Shown: one piece after another, positions 11,748 through 22,784 of the stretch
How the letters are laid out: every line of letters begins with the position of its first letter
How positions within the stretch are numbered: the stretch's first letter is position 1
DNA from: Mycoplasmopsis sturni DSM 22021
GTDB taxonomy: Bacteria > Bacillota_I > Bacilli_A > Mycoplasmatales > Metamycoplasmataceae
Length of the DNA: 64,000 nucleotides
Assembly (NCBI RefSeq): GCF_000701485.1
Contig: NZ_KL370785.1
Location: 126,957 to 190,956 of the forward strand
Reading direction: 5' to 3'
Position numbers and translations under genes: made by a program
The notes under the pieces: generated by a model
Seen by the model: only the letters and a program-made list of their open reading frames with translations
What the model was told of the DNA's origin: nothing
The model's database searches: none

Positions 11748-13882
11748 TGAAAAAAATAACAAAAACCTTAATGACCTTAGGTTTAGCCACTAGTGTCGCT
11801 GCTGCTTCTGGCGGAATTATTGCTTATAAATCAATTAATGAATTCAAACCAACTTTTAATAACTATAAATCTTATATGTCACCAGAAAGTATTAAAGATA
11901 TTTCTAAATACTTTGAATATAAAGAATTTGACACACTAAAAGAATTTACTCGTTCAATTATTAATCACCAATCAATTGCCGGAATTGGTTCTGAACACCA
12001 AAGTATTGAACTTATTAATAATGGATATTTAACTAAAATTGACTACTCAATTTTATTTAATGATCCAGAATTGCAATACGATAAGAGAAACCCTAACGAT
12101 CCAAATTTGAGTTTAGAAACCAAACAAGAAATCCAAACTAAAAATGCTTTAATTAAAAACAAAATCCAAACTTATTTAAAGCTTTTAATTGTACCGGAAG
12201 TTTGAAAACATCTAGCTCATTATGATCAGTATCTTAAAAATGGTGAACATTTATGAGAATACTTTTTCCCTTACTATATTCAAGATACAGTGGTAGCTTA
12301 TAATATTTCAAAAAATCCAATTCGCGAAGACTTAAAGCAAGAAAATGAAGGCTTAGACTTTGAACAATATCGCGAGAAATATGGTGATAAATTAAATGAT
12401 ATGTATACGATTTTAAAGATCCTATCAGAAAATGGATTCCAAAATTGAAATATTACCGATTCAGTTCGTGATAATATGATTTTTGGTTCTACTTTTATGG
12501 ATTCTAAAAACGTTGGCGACAATAAAATCGAATATCAAGATAACTTTACAGGTGTAGCTAATGTTGAAAATTACGCGCAATTAGTTGATTCATTTATTGA
12601 CTTGATCCAAAAAGGAACAGGATATAAAATATCTAATACTAAACACATTAATTTAATTGGGGATGGGCTTGCAATTGCAACTAACATTATTAACCCACAA
12701 TGAAACGTTAATGCGGCTATAATGTACAATGGTGACGCTGTTGATTCGTATTATTCATCTGATAATATCGAAGGATTGGATGATGGATTAATTAGAATTG
12801 TGCGTCCAAAAGGGAACTTACTTTTAGTTGATGGGTTAGTTATTTCTTCAGGAGCTTCTGAATTTAACCAAAGACGTGTCTTAGAAAGTGTACGTGATTC
12901 ATTCTATAAAGACTTGCAATTTAGCGTAAGCAACATAAAAGAAATGGTTGCTCAAAATGAAATTCAATTACAAAGTAATGAAGAAGAATTTGTTTTAAAT
13001 CAAAGAAAATTAGTCGAACGTTCAATTAATAAATTATGATTTAATCTTCAAAGCGAAAATTTTGCTAACGCATTATCTCAATACAATGTTGATCGTAGTG
13101 ATCTTAATTCATTCTTGCAAGATTTACAAACTAAATTAGATTTATCTAATTTTCAAATCAATCAAGAAACCTTTAAAAAATACTACCAAATCGTTGAAAC
13201 AGATGCTGATTCTTTAGATGAAGAACAAGTACAATATAGTATCAATCCATATCCTGCCATTATTAAAGATTCAATTGAGAATTCACCGCAAGAAAGTCTT
13301 TTTAATAAATTAGCCCTAAAAATCAATGAAATAATTCAAAGCACAAAAGAAAACGATCAAGTTCAAAGAAGTCTTTTTATTGAACAAATTCGTGAGTATC
13401 TTGAGAAATTATTAACCACTGAAACAGCACCTAATAAAATTGTTATTGCTTTACTTTTAGATACTTTTGATGATTGAAGTGCTCAAGATTACTTTAATGA
13501 TGAGATTTATTTAGATGATAATTCAGAAGAAAGCGCTTCAAAAGCTAGCGATAAAATTCAAGACTTTTTAATTAATTTTATTGCATGAAAATTAGCTATT
13601 GTTTCTATTTCGGATAATGATAATTTAGCTGAATTAATTAGTGAAAAATACAAAAACTTACAAAATTTTGATTTTATTAATTACAACCCAAGTCAAGTAG
13701 TTGAATATTATTTTATTCGAAGAAATTATTTTGCCGATGCACTTGAACATCAAGATTTAAATGCTTTAAATATTTATGATATTCAAGATGCTAAAAATGT
13801 CGAACATGCTGAAATTGCTCCTGTTGATGAACAACTGCGTAGCTTAATTTCAAATTACTATTTTAGACAAACTAAATCATAA
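11747..13882 (+). CDS. potD: PotD-type polyamine-binding surface protein with long C-terminal extension
   Basis: 711-residue last gene of the potABCD operon. Its position, the N-terminal membrane anchor and solute-binding-like stretches (GDGLAIATNIINPQWNV; NVNAAIMYNGDAV; RIVRPKGNLLLVDGLVIS) support a substrate-binding PotD. It is about twice the length of classical PotD; the last roughly 280 residues are acidic and helical. The N-terminus (MKKITKTLMTLGLATSVAAA) has a hydrophobic segment but no lipobox Cys, so it is probably held by an uncleaved signal anchor rather than a lipid. The start shares its A with the potC stop. Divergence from model PotD makes ligand specificity an inference from context. 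Confidence 0.82.
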
Positions 13883-13906
13883 CACGCAATTATGCGTGTT
13901 TTTCTT
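13881..13906 (+). terminator. Terminator of potABCD
   Basis: Stem AACACGCA/TGCGTGTT with the loop ATTA, starting inside the potD stop codon and followed by TTTCTT: a rho-independent terminator for the operon. Confidence 0.85.
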
Positions 13907-13974
13907 ATTAAATTTTTCTTTAACTTAATTTAAACAAGCATTGATGAGTTTTCTTTTTAAATAAAAGAAAAAGA

Positions 13975-13996
13975 AAAATCACCTCGAGGTGATTTT
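13975..13996 (-). terminator. Terminator of fmt
   Basis: Palindrome AAAATCACC-TCGA-GGTGATTTT just after the fmt stop, followed on the minus strand by a run of T with one C. It may also back up termination from potD. Confidence 0.8.
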
Positions 13997-14840
13997 ATGA
14001 TAATTTAATTCGTTTTTTAGATTCAAATTGATAATCTATTGCATATAAACTTCCATTAGCAAAGTCTAATTTGAGAGCATTTTTAAGTGGTTGCTTTTGT
14101 GCGTAGAAGATTTTGACTCTTTTATCATTAATAAAAAGATAAGCTCCAGGGTTACTTGAAAAAGCTCTAATTTTATTAAAAGCTGCTTCTAAAGTTAGAT
14201 CATAACTTAATAGAGCATCTTCCTTTTTTAATTTAGAAGCTAGGGTTACAAGTTGCTCATCTTGCTTAGTGGCTGTTAATTTATCATTTGCAAAATCATT
14301 TAATCAAGAAACAATTGAATCAGCTGCTAATTGAGATAATTTTGTAAATAAGGTATCACTGGTATCGCTTGGTAAAATATCAATTTTAGCTTCAGCTAAG
14401 ACATCGCCTGCATCCATTTGGTCGACCATGTAAATTAAATTAAGTCCAGTTTGAACATCCCCATTAAGCAATGCATGTTGAATTGGGGCTGCTCCACGAT
14501 ATTTAGGTAACAAAGAACCATGAATATTTAAAGCTGCTTTTTTGGGTAAAATTAAAATCTTAGTAGGTACGTATTGACCAAAAGCACAGCTTAGAAAAAT
14601 ATCAAAATCATATTCAAGTAACTCTTCATAGATTTGGCCAATTTTTTCAGGTTGAAAAACTTTGATGTTATATTTTTCTGCTAAAAGTTTGACAGGTGTA
14701 GGATCTAACTTATATCCACGGTTAGCTGGACGATCAGGTTGAGAAATAATTGCTACTACCTCAAAATTTTGAATAACTTTTTCAAAGGCAGGAACAGAAA
14801 AGGCAGGAGTTCCAGCTAAAATAACTTTTAATTTATTCAA
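13995..14840 (-). CDS. fmt: Methionyl-tRNA formyltransferase
   Basis: 281-residue enzyme that formylates Met-tRNA(fMet) for translation initiation using 10-formyltetrahydrofolate. The N-terminal domain shows FAGTPxFSVP-type LAGTPAFSVPAFEKV, the active-site region NIHGSLLPKYRGAAPIQHA and DQMDAGDVL; the C-terminal domain is short and divergent. The chosen start is TTG at 14840, 6-7 bases after GGGAGG, since the nearby ATG (14845) is out of frame and stops after four codons. The start lies inside the end of the dnaI-like gene (8-base overlap). Slightly shorter than the 310-residue E. coli enzyme. Confidence 0.93.
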
Positions 14841-15681
14841 TTCATACCTCCCTTTCAATTAAAGCACGAATTTGCTGAATCAAAAATGTTTCTAAATTAG
14901 GGTTATCAAATTTCTTTTCAAATAAATAACCAAGGCGCGACAATTCATCTAAGCTACCAAAGTAAGTAGTTAAATTATTTTTAGATCTTAGCTCTAAAAT
15001 GCGACCTAGTTCTTTAACCATTCAAGGATTGATTTTTTCATAACCAATACGATCAATTACTAAAATAGGTACAGTAGCTAAAATATTGGTAATTTCATTA
15101 GTATCATATTCGCCTTTATTTTTAAAACTTGACTTATATCAATCGACCAAATTCCCGTAGTGAGCTAAAATCACTTTGTGATTATTTTGGGCAAAACTAT
15201 TAACTAACATTGAAAGTAATTTATCAATGCTATTAATATTTTTGGAATGAAACCAAACTCCTTTTAATTGATTTAAAGTACGATTTTGTTGGTGTTCAAT
15301 AAAATCATCATAATATTCTGTTAAATCATAATTAGGTTCTTTTAATTTATCTAAATTAAGCTCTTCAAAACTACGATTATAAATAGATCCCCCTAGATCT
15401 TTAAAAATAATGTTAACATCTCTTAAAAACTTTTTAGCTTTTTGGTTATTTGACAAAACATATTCAATTTTAAAAACATTATCTTCTCGCGAAAAAATAG
15501 GCTTGTCAATATATTGATCAGGATGTTGTGAAATTTTTTTGGCTTCTAGCAATTCCACATAGTAAAAGAAAATCTCTTGATCGCTTAAAGAATATTCAGA
15601 AATAACAGACGCTAAAAACGGATCGTTTTTAGCGTCAGTAATAATGTCATCATACGTATAATTGGGGTCAAACTTAAACAT
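14833..15681 (-). CDS. dnaI: DnaI/DnaC-like primosomal protein with degenerate P-loop
   Basis: 282 residues, resembling the helicase loader DnaI that delivers the replicative helicase with DnaB/DnaD. The C-terminal half follows the DnaI pattern: KGVWFHS at the first strand, Walker-B-like VPILVIDRIGYE (about residues 204-214), PWMVKELGRILELR, then TYFGSLDELSRLGYLF where DnaI has its sensor strand. Where DnaI has the GxxGxGKT P-loop, this protein has SKNINSIDK (about residues 146-154), without Gly or the Gly-Lys-Ser/Thr. The N-terminal half is predicted helical and fits the helicase-binding part. Directly downstream of the dnaB/dnaD-type gene with a one-base gap, which supports the assignment. 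ATP binding is doubtful. Confidence 0.72.
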
Positions 15682-15682
15682 T

Positions 15683-16654
15683 TTAATTTAATCCTTGATA
15701 TTTAAGATAGTACATTTTAGCTGAATTCTTTTTCTCAAGTGCTTTATTATATTTTTTAGTGTTAAGTAATTTGCCATCTAAATAATTCTCTACTAATGCA
15801 AACTCATGTACACCTTTTTTATAAAGTTCATTTAAAAAACTTTTTACTTGTTTAAGTGAAATATGTTTGTGTGAAAAACGAGAAATTAATAAAACTAAAT
15901 TTAAAATTTTTGAATCATTAAATTTATTGTGATATTCTTCAAGAACACTTAAGTCTTCATCGTTTAGACTAAATCCTTCTAAGTATTTAAAAAATTCAGT
16001 GTAATTTAATGAATATAAAGCATCATATTCATTAATGTATTGATTTTCGCTAAAAGATAATGAAGTATTTAAAAGAACTTTTTTAGGAGCTATTTTTTCA
16101 AGGTTAAATTGATTCATTTTGCCTTGTTCAATTAATAATTCATGAGTTTTAGTAGGTTTTTCTTCTTCTCAGTGTCCAAATAAATCAAAGAAATTAGCTG
16201 AACGATCTTCAATATATTGATTAGTTTTGACTTTATGTACTACTTGTTCTTTGACTAAGTCTTCAAAAAGCTCTTTTCCTAAGTGGTGTTTTAATTCATT
16301 TGATAAGACACGATTTTCAAGTACTTCTTGGCGATTTAACGGTCTTTTAAGTCAAAATTGAGTTGTAGCACTTTGGTGATTTAAATAAGTTTTGATTAAA
16401 CCTAAAGCTTCTAATTCACGCTTAGCTTTATCAAAAGTAGCATAATCCATATGTAAAAGTTTTCAAAGAGTAGGGATTTCAAAAGGAGCATAAAAAGTGT
16501 GGTTGTTTTGAACTTTCTGAGCTAAAAAGTTATACAAAACAACAGCGTGAGCACCAATTAATGGCAGATAAAATTTAGATAAATTTTCGCTATCTAAAGA
16601 AGTAAGTTCTTCACCTTTTTGGATAATGAAATTACCGTATAATTTTCAGTTCAT
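15683..16654 (-). CDS. dnaB: DnaB/DnaD-type replication initiation protein
   Basis: 323-residue protein of the Gram-positive DnaB/DnaD family (replication initiation and membrane attachment, not the DnaB helicase). It starts MNWKLYGNFIIQKGEELTSL after AGGGGGAG. An N-terminal winged-helix region (about residues 15-110, with FYLPLIGAHAVVLYNFLAQ and IPTLWKLLHMDYATFDKA) matches the DnaD-like N domain; the C-terminal part (after residue 190) carries the helical tail with FSLNDEDLSVLEEY and ISLKQVKSFLNELYKKGV. Next to the DnaI-like gene with a one-base gap, like dnaB-dnaI in Firmicutes. Confidence 0.8.
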
Positions 16655-16733
16655 TTGCTCCCCCTTCAAACTTGTTTTTAATAGATTTTTATATTAACAA
16701 AATATATATTAGGTATATTAAATTTTAAAGCAC

Positions 16734-17297
16734 TTATTTAACTTTTTGCAAAAGTTCTTCAACTTTTGCTTCATTTAATTGATTTATCCAAGAGATATTC
16801 ACAATTGGAACTTTTTTAAAAAAAGCAATTTTGCCCCATTTAAAGCTATTTTTCTTATTTATTAGCTCAAAAGTAGACTTATCCACACCTCTTTTTTGAC
16901 ATCAAGTTCATCTTTGTTGATCTGAGTTATCAATATTAATGATGTGGGAAAAAAAGACACTAAAATCTACATATGGACTATTTAAAACCGGTAATTCCAC
17001 AAAGTCGTATACATGTTGGCGCAAATGTAACCAAATATATGTATGAACAATTCGTTCGAGTATAAAAAAGTCACTGTGTTTTGTTTTTAAAAGTGCTTTG
17101 ATTTTAGGCTTACTTACTTTATTATCTTCAATGAGATACCCTAAATTAAGAGTTCTTAAAAAATTTACAAAGTCTAAATTATGAAAATACAACTCTTCTA
17201 CAAAAATATCTGCATTAAAAATCTTAAATCCGCGCTTTTGTAGCTCCTTGGCTAAAAAAGATTTACCAGAACAAATTTGACCAACTAAAGCAATCAT
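16734..17297 (-). CDS. coaE: Dephospho-CoA kinase
   Basis: 187-residue P-loop kinase for the last step of coenzyme A synthesis. It starts MIALVGQICSGKSFLAKELQ, Walker A at residues 6-13, followed by RGFKIFNADIFVEEL, the Asp-containing substrate loop typical of CoaE (xxDAD). The lid and C-terminal part (VELPVLNSPYVDFS; KRGVD) also fit, with low similarity overall. Its start ATG overlaps the stop of the exonuclease gene by one base. Slightly shorter than the usual 200 residues, still complete. Confidence 0.85.
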
Positions 17298-18172
17298 TAA
17301 AGAACCTTAAAATATTTTAATACTGTATTTAATTCTAGTTTCTGAAGAAGATCTTGAGCTTTATCTAAATTAATTTTAAATTCTAAATCTTCTAATTGAA
17401 AGTTAAAATCCTCAACACTTGAATTTAGTTTAGCTAAATCAAAGCACAACTTGCCCTCATGATATCCATTTTCAAGCTTTGTTTTTACTGATTTAGTAAT
17501 TTTAGGAGAGTTAATATTAGCATAAATATTATCAAAGCTTCCAAATTCGTTTAAAAGTTTAATTGCCGTGATATCGCCAATTCCTTTAATACCTGGCAAA
17601 TTATCACTAGGATCACCTTTTAGGCCCTTAAAATCAACAATTTGGGATGGATAAATTTGATAAGTATCATAAAAATTATCATCTGTTGTTAAAGAATAGC
17701 CATTTGTATCTTTGTTAATAATGCTAGTGCTTTTATTGACTAATTGCAATAAATCTTTATCACGGGAAAAAATGAGTTTTTCAATTTTATCAAAGCGTGC
17801 TGTTGCCGTTGCAATTAAATCATCAGCTTCAGCACGCGGAATTTCTCGTTGTTGAATCCCTAGTTGATTTAAAATCGTTTTAATAAGATCAAATTGAATA
17901 AAAAGTTCATTTGGAGCTTTGGTTCGATTTGCCTTGTAATCTTGAAAAACTTCGTGACGATTGGTTTTTTCTTTTGCATCAAAAGCGATAAATAAATATT
18001 TGGGTTGATATTCTTTAATGAGTTTGATCATTTGTACTAAAAAGGTATTTATAGCATTAGTTGGCACGCCTTGGCTAGAGCGCATAATTGTGCTAACATC
18101 TCCACGATATGTTGCATAAAACGATTGAAACATCAAATAGTTTCCATCAATTAATAAAAGTTTCTTATTCAT
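17297..18172 (-). CDS. 5'-3' exonuclease (PolA N-domain type, FEN family)
   Basis: 291 residues, the size of a stand-alone PolI 5'-3' exonuclease; mollicutes lack full PolA and use this to remove RNA primers. Key elements in order: LLIDGNYLMFQSFYA, FDAKEKTNRHEVFQDYKANR (metal Asp and the arched basic region), RAEADDLIATA, FSRDKDLLQLV, and the helix-three-turn-helix GLKGDPSDNLPGIKGIGDIT. It begins 8 bases inside the end of dnaE and ends overlapping coaE by one base, an operon of replication genes. Confidence 0.95.
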   Translation of the reverse strand: MNKKLLLIDGNYLMFQSFYATYRGDVSTIMRSSQGVPTNAINTFLVQMIKLIKEYQPKYLFIAFDAKEKTNRHEVFQDYKANRTKAPNELFIQFDLIKTILNQLGIQQREIPRAEADDLIATATARFDKIEKLIFSRDKDLLQLVNKSTSIINKDTNGYSLTTDDNFYDTYQIYPSQIVDFKGLKGDPSDNLPGIKGIGDITAIKLLNEFGSFDNIYANINSPKITKSVKTKLENGYHEGKLCFDLAKLNSSVEDFNFQLEDLEFKINLDKAQDLLQKLELNTVLKYFKVL

Positions 18173-21092
18173 CTTTTACCTCATTAAAATGTCGAATTTG
18201 GTAGTAACCTTTTTCATTTAAAGTCAAAAGAACTACCAAAACTCTAGCTTTATTATTTTGATGCAACTCTGCTCCAATTTCACCAAAAACAAAGGCATCA
18301 ATTGTTGTACTACTATCAGAAATTTTTGCCACAACATTACCTTTTGCATTTTTCTTTGTGCTTTCTAGATAAACATAAAAGTAATTATTTTGACCCATTT
18401 CTAAGTGAGCTAGTTTTTTTTCGCGTTCATACTTTGTCGTTGGATTAGCATTATAAATTGAACCTAATAGTTCTTTTTCCAAAGCCATTTCTTGGACAAT
18501 ATCAATATCAAAGGCGATAATTTTTTGATGGTTAAAATTAGTGGCTTGCATAAAGTTGCTAATTTTTTCTTTTAGCGGTTGATCGGTTTTCTCGTATAGT
18601 TTTTTGTAAATATCATAAGCATTATTAATATAAGGAACAACATTAATCATTTCATTAATATTTCCATAATCACGGAAGACATTGGCCTTCACTAAGGTTA
18701 GCAGGGCCGCATCGCCAACACCAAAGACCTTTAAGTAAAATAATTGTTCATAAATATTATCAGATACGCCAAGTTCTTGAACCGCTTGATAAATTTTTTG
18801 AGCAACTGAGCTTCCAATTCCTTTAATCATAATAATAGGTAAAAGTAATGAGCTTTGCTTGTGTTTATCTTTTCAAGAAATGAGGCATTGATAAGAAGCA
18901 TTATTAATTTTAGGTGAATAAACAGTAATTCCTTGTTCGCTTGCCACTCGAGCATATTTTTTAATAGCGCTTAAATCACCAAGTGAATTATCAATTAAGA
19001 CTTTATAAAAAATCTCTGGGTAATGAGCTTTATAAAAGGCTAATTTATAACTTAAAAAAGCATAAGCAACAGCATGTGCTTTGTTAAAACCATAAGCAGC
19101 AAAACGCTCAATTTGCCCGTAAATTCTCTCTAAAATATTTTTTGGAACCTTGTTTTTAAGACCATTTTCAAAGAAAATTTCAAGGTATTTATGCATTTGT
19201 TGGTTATCTTTTTTTGAAATAGCACGGCGCAATAAATCAGCTTCACCAAAGGACATATTAGCAACCTGTTGAGCAATTTGCATAATTTGTTCTTGATATA
19301 CAATAATTCCAAATGTGGGAGCTACTATTTGATCATAAGAAGGTCAAATTGATTCAATGGGTTCAAGATGATGCTTTACATTAGCATATTGCGGGATAAA
19401 ATCTTTAGGACCTGGACGATATAAGGAAATAATAGCATAGAGATCTTTAAATTGATTTACTTGCACTTTTTTAATAACACTGGTCATCCCTGGAGATTCT
19501 AGTTGGAAAATTCCTTCGGTATTTCCTTGGTTAATAACTTTATAAGTATCTAAATCATCAATTGGATTAAAGTTTAAATCAATTACATTATCAAAACGGT
19601 ATTCTGGTTGAATTTGTCTTTCGATTTGATGAACAATAGTTAGATTTTTAAGCCCTAAAAAGTCGATTTTAATTAATCCATAAGATTCTAAAACATTTAA
19701 ATCAAATTCAACTGCGTTGATATTTAGGTTAGTATTTCTAATGGGCACCACTTCAGTGAGGTCACGATCGCAAATAATAACACCAGCTGGATGAATTGAG
19801 TTTTGACGAGGCAACCCTTCAATTCTAGATGCGATTTTATGTAAGTTAGGATGCTTATCCACTAACATTTTATACTTAGCATTACGTTGGTATGCATGTA
19901 TTAGCGATTGATCAAAGGATGTTAAGGAATTGGAAATTTTATCAACATCATGTAAAGGAATACCTAATGTCCGAGCCGCATCACGAATGGATGATTTAGC
20001 AGCAAGAGTTTGAAAGGTACTAATGAGGGCAACTCTTTCTTCTCCAAAACGATCACGAATGTATTCTAATAGTTTTTGACGCTTGTCGTCTTGAATATCA
20101 AGGTCAATATCTGGTAGCGAAACCCGAGCAATATTTAAAAATCTTTCAAATAATAATCCATATTCAAGTGGGTTAACGTTAGTGATATCAAGCAAAAAAG
20201 CAACAATGGACCCGGCAGCACTTCCACGACCAGCTCCTACTTCAATTTGATTGTTTCGTGCAAAATCTAAAATATCTTTAATAACTAAAAAATAATCTAG
20301 AAATTGGAGTTTTTCAATAACTTCAATTTCATATTTAATTCGTTGATCAACTATTTCTTTAGAGTGTCTTTTCACTAATTTGTTGTATTTTTCAAGATTT
20401 AATGATTTAGCAAAAACCTCCTTAGCATTTGCGATTTTAGCTTGTTTAATTTCCGAACTAATTTCAAAGGGTTCAATTAATGTGACAAATCGATGAATTT
20501 CATCCACAACTTCTTTTTGGACATCTTCAAAATCTAACTCATTGTAAAAATCACCATAAAGATGATTATCAGGTTCTTTTTGAGCAATTTTGTAAAGAGT
20601 ACGCAAAACATCATTATCATCTTGGTGCAAGATTTTTTTAGTGGGAGCAAAAACGGTTTTTTGATTGTTGAGCTGCTTTTTGGCATTTCAATAAAAATTC
20701 TGCGGAAGGGTACCTTGGTAATCACTTGGTAATCCTAAATGTTGATGATTTACTATCAGTAAAGATTCATCATCTAAATTATCAAGACTAATTGCTTGGT
20801 TATTTGAACGTTTAAGAATTATTTTATTTAATAAGGTATAACCTGTATAGTTTCTAGCATAAACTAAAACAGAATAATTATTATCTAAAATAATTTCAAC
20901 ACCGATAATAAGTTTCACTGAGTTTTGTTTTGCAAAATTTAAAAAATACGGTAATGCAAAAAGGTTTTCCTTGTCAGTTAAAGCTAAGTAATCTAATTGT
21001 TTTTCTTGAGCTAGTTCAAATAATTGTCCAACACGAATGGTTGATGATAAGAAAGAATATTCGGTATTAGTATGTAAATAGATTGGTTTCAT
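18165..21092 (-). CDS. dnaE: DNA polymerase III alpha subunit, DnaE type
   Basis: 975-residue replicative C-family polymerase. The N-terminal PHP domain (MKPIYLHTNTEYSFLSSTIR) has lost some metal-binding His/Asp positions. The palm shows GAGRGSAAGS and PDIDLDIQ (about residues 326-333), the catalytic Asp pair. Further on are NSIHPAGVII, the fingers (FGFNKAHAVAYA), a helix-hairpin-helix (VFGVGDAALL) and a C-terminal OB fold (VVAKISDSSTTIDAFVFGE). Shorter than E. coli DnaE (1,160) but a normal size for mycoplasma. In this group it works beside PolC, which is not in the window. Overlaps the exonuclease gene by 8 bases. Confidence 0.95.
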
Positions 21093-21149
21093 ATTTCCTC
21101 AAAAAATATCAAAAAATAAAGAAAACCTAAGAAATTAGATTTACTGTAT

Positions 21150-22784
21150 TTAGTTATTAGTGGTATAAAAAGCTTTAATTCGAGCTTTTTGAACAATTAA
21201 AATATCTAAATTTAAATCAACATCCTCAAAAATTACTTGAATATTGTTATTATTGGCTAAATTAACAATGTTGATGCAATCAAAAAAGATGCTTGTTTCA
21301 TTTAGTCTTGTAGAGATTTTTTTTCCAATGACAATGGCTTTAAGTTTGGTGTAATTCACAACATTAATTAATGGTTTATCAATAACATCTACATATAGTG
21401 CTGTGGGAATGTTAAAACCAAAATTAGTTTTAATTTTCTGTTTAAGCCGATCATAATCAAACATATTTTGGTGCGCATACACAAGGTGTGTTGGGGAAAT
21501 GCTTGAATCAATGATATTAGTTTCTAAAAAGACTTCTTGTGAAACTTTAACCATATTGTAGTTTGGGTTAGAAGTGTGTTTGGCATAGGATTCTTTAATA
21601 AATTCAAATCATTTGGATTCAAATAAATAATTTAAATAAGGAATGTTTTTGAAAAAGCGATCTTGTTCAAGGGTAAGATCGTTAGTTTGGGTTAATACTA
21701 ATGATGAAATAGTTTCCTTTTTGCTTTTAAAAGTTTTAATCCTATAAACATTATTATTGACTTTGTCATTAATATTATTTGACATATAGATGTTATATAA
21801 CTTGACAAAGTTTTGAAATTTAGGTGTTTCTAAAATTGAATATGGTAAATTCAAAAAATGATCAAAGTTGTTGTTATTGTTGATAATATGATAAATGGCA
21901 TATTTAATTTTAAGTAAAAGATTATCATTTTGCTGTTGAGAAAAGATTTTTCCCTCTACAAAATACGAACCAGATAAAAAATATTTGGAACACATATGAT
22001 TTTGATTAATTTTTATAATTTGAGAACGAATGTGTTCAAGGTCAAATTTATTTGGCTCTTTTAAAATTAAAATCAAAAAACCATCTTTAATAGTAATAAT
22101 ACCTTTTTGAATATAACCACGAGAAAGTCAAAATAAATTAGTAATTTCCTCTAAATCTACTTGAGATAATAAATTAGTAAAATAATATGGTTTTAGCGCT
22201 AGAGCAATAATAAGATTGCGAGCGTGTTTGGTTTGAATTGGTTTATTGGAAGGTAGTAAAGTATATTGTTCGCTTGATTTTTCGCGCTTTCTATTTCATG
22301 TAATTGAGCATGAGTATGATAAGTCAATATCAGGTGTAATGGTCATTTTATATGAGACTACATAACCGAGTTTTTTATCTAAAAATCTAATGATATTTTC
22401 AAAAAAAGTTAAATTTAAAGTTCCGTTTTGATAATCAGTTCCTTTGAATTTTAATTCAATGGGTTCCTTTGTAGAAATATCGCCTTCAAGATATTTTTTT
22501 AATTTCTTTTTGATATCTACTTCAAAGAAATTTAAAAAGTTATTTCATGGCACAAAATTATAAACATTGAATTTACTGATTTTAGAATCAAAAATAGTTG
22601 ATAGAAAGTATTGTTTATTTGATAGCCTTAATACTCTGTTGTTACTATAATCGATTCTAAATAAAATTACCCCCGAAAAGGAACGAAAAAAATAAATTAC
22701 AATTAGTAAAAAAGCCACTAACGCAATTACTGAGAATAGGATAATGGCCAAAATTACTAAAAACATAATTAAAATAGGATTCAT
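21150..22784 (-). CDS. Membrane-anchored protein with a possible degenerate EAL-like C-terminal domain
   Basis: 544 residues, function not recognised with certainty. One long N-terminal membrane segment (residues 4-33, ILIMFLVILAIILFSVIALV) is followed by a soluble, Asn/Lys-rich body. The last 140 residues keep the spacing of an EAL phosphodiesterase fold: EVFLETNIIDSSISPTHLVY near the start, then LKAIVIGK where EAL has LKID, and NIQVIFEDVDLNLDILIV then ARIKAFYTTNN where EAL proteins have VAEGVE and GYY. The acidic catalytic residues are largely missing, so activity on cyclic di-nucleotides is unlikely. It starts overlapping the pcrA stop by one base and lies between pcrA and dnaE. Confidence 0.6.
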
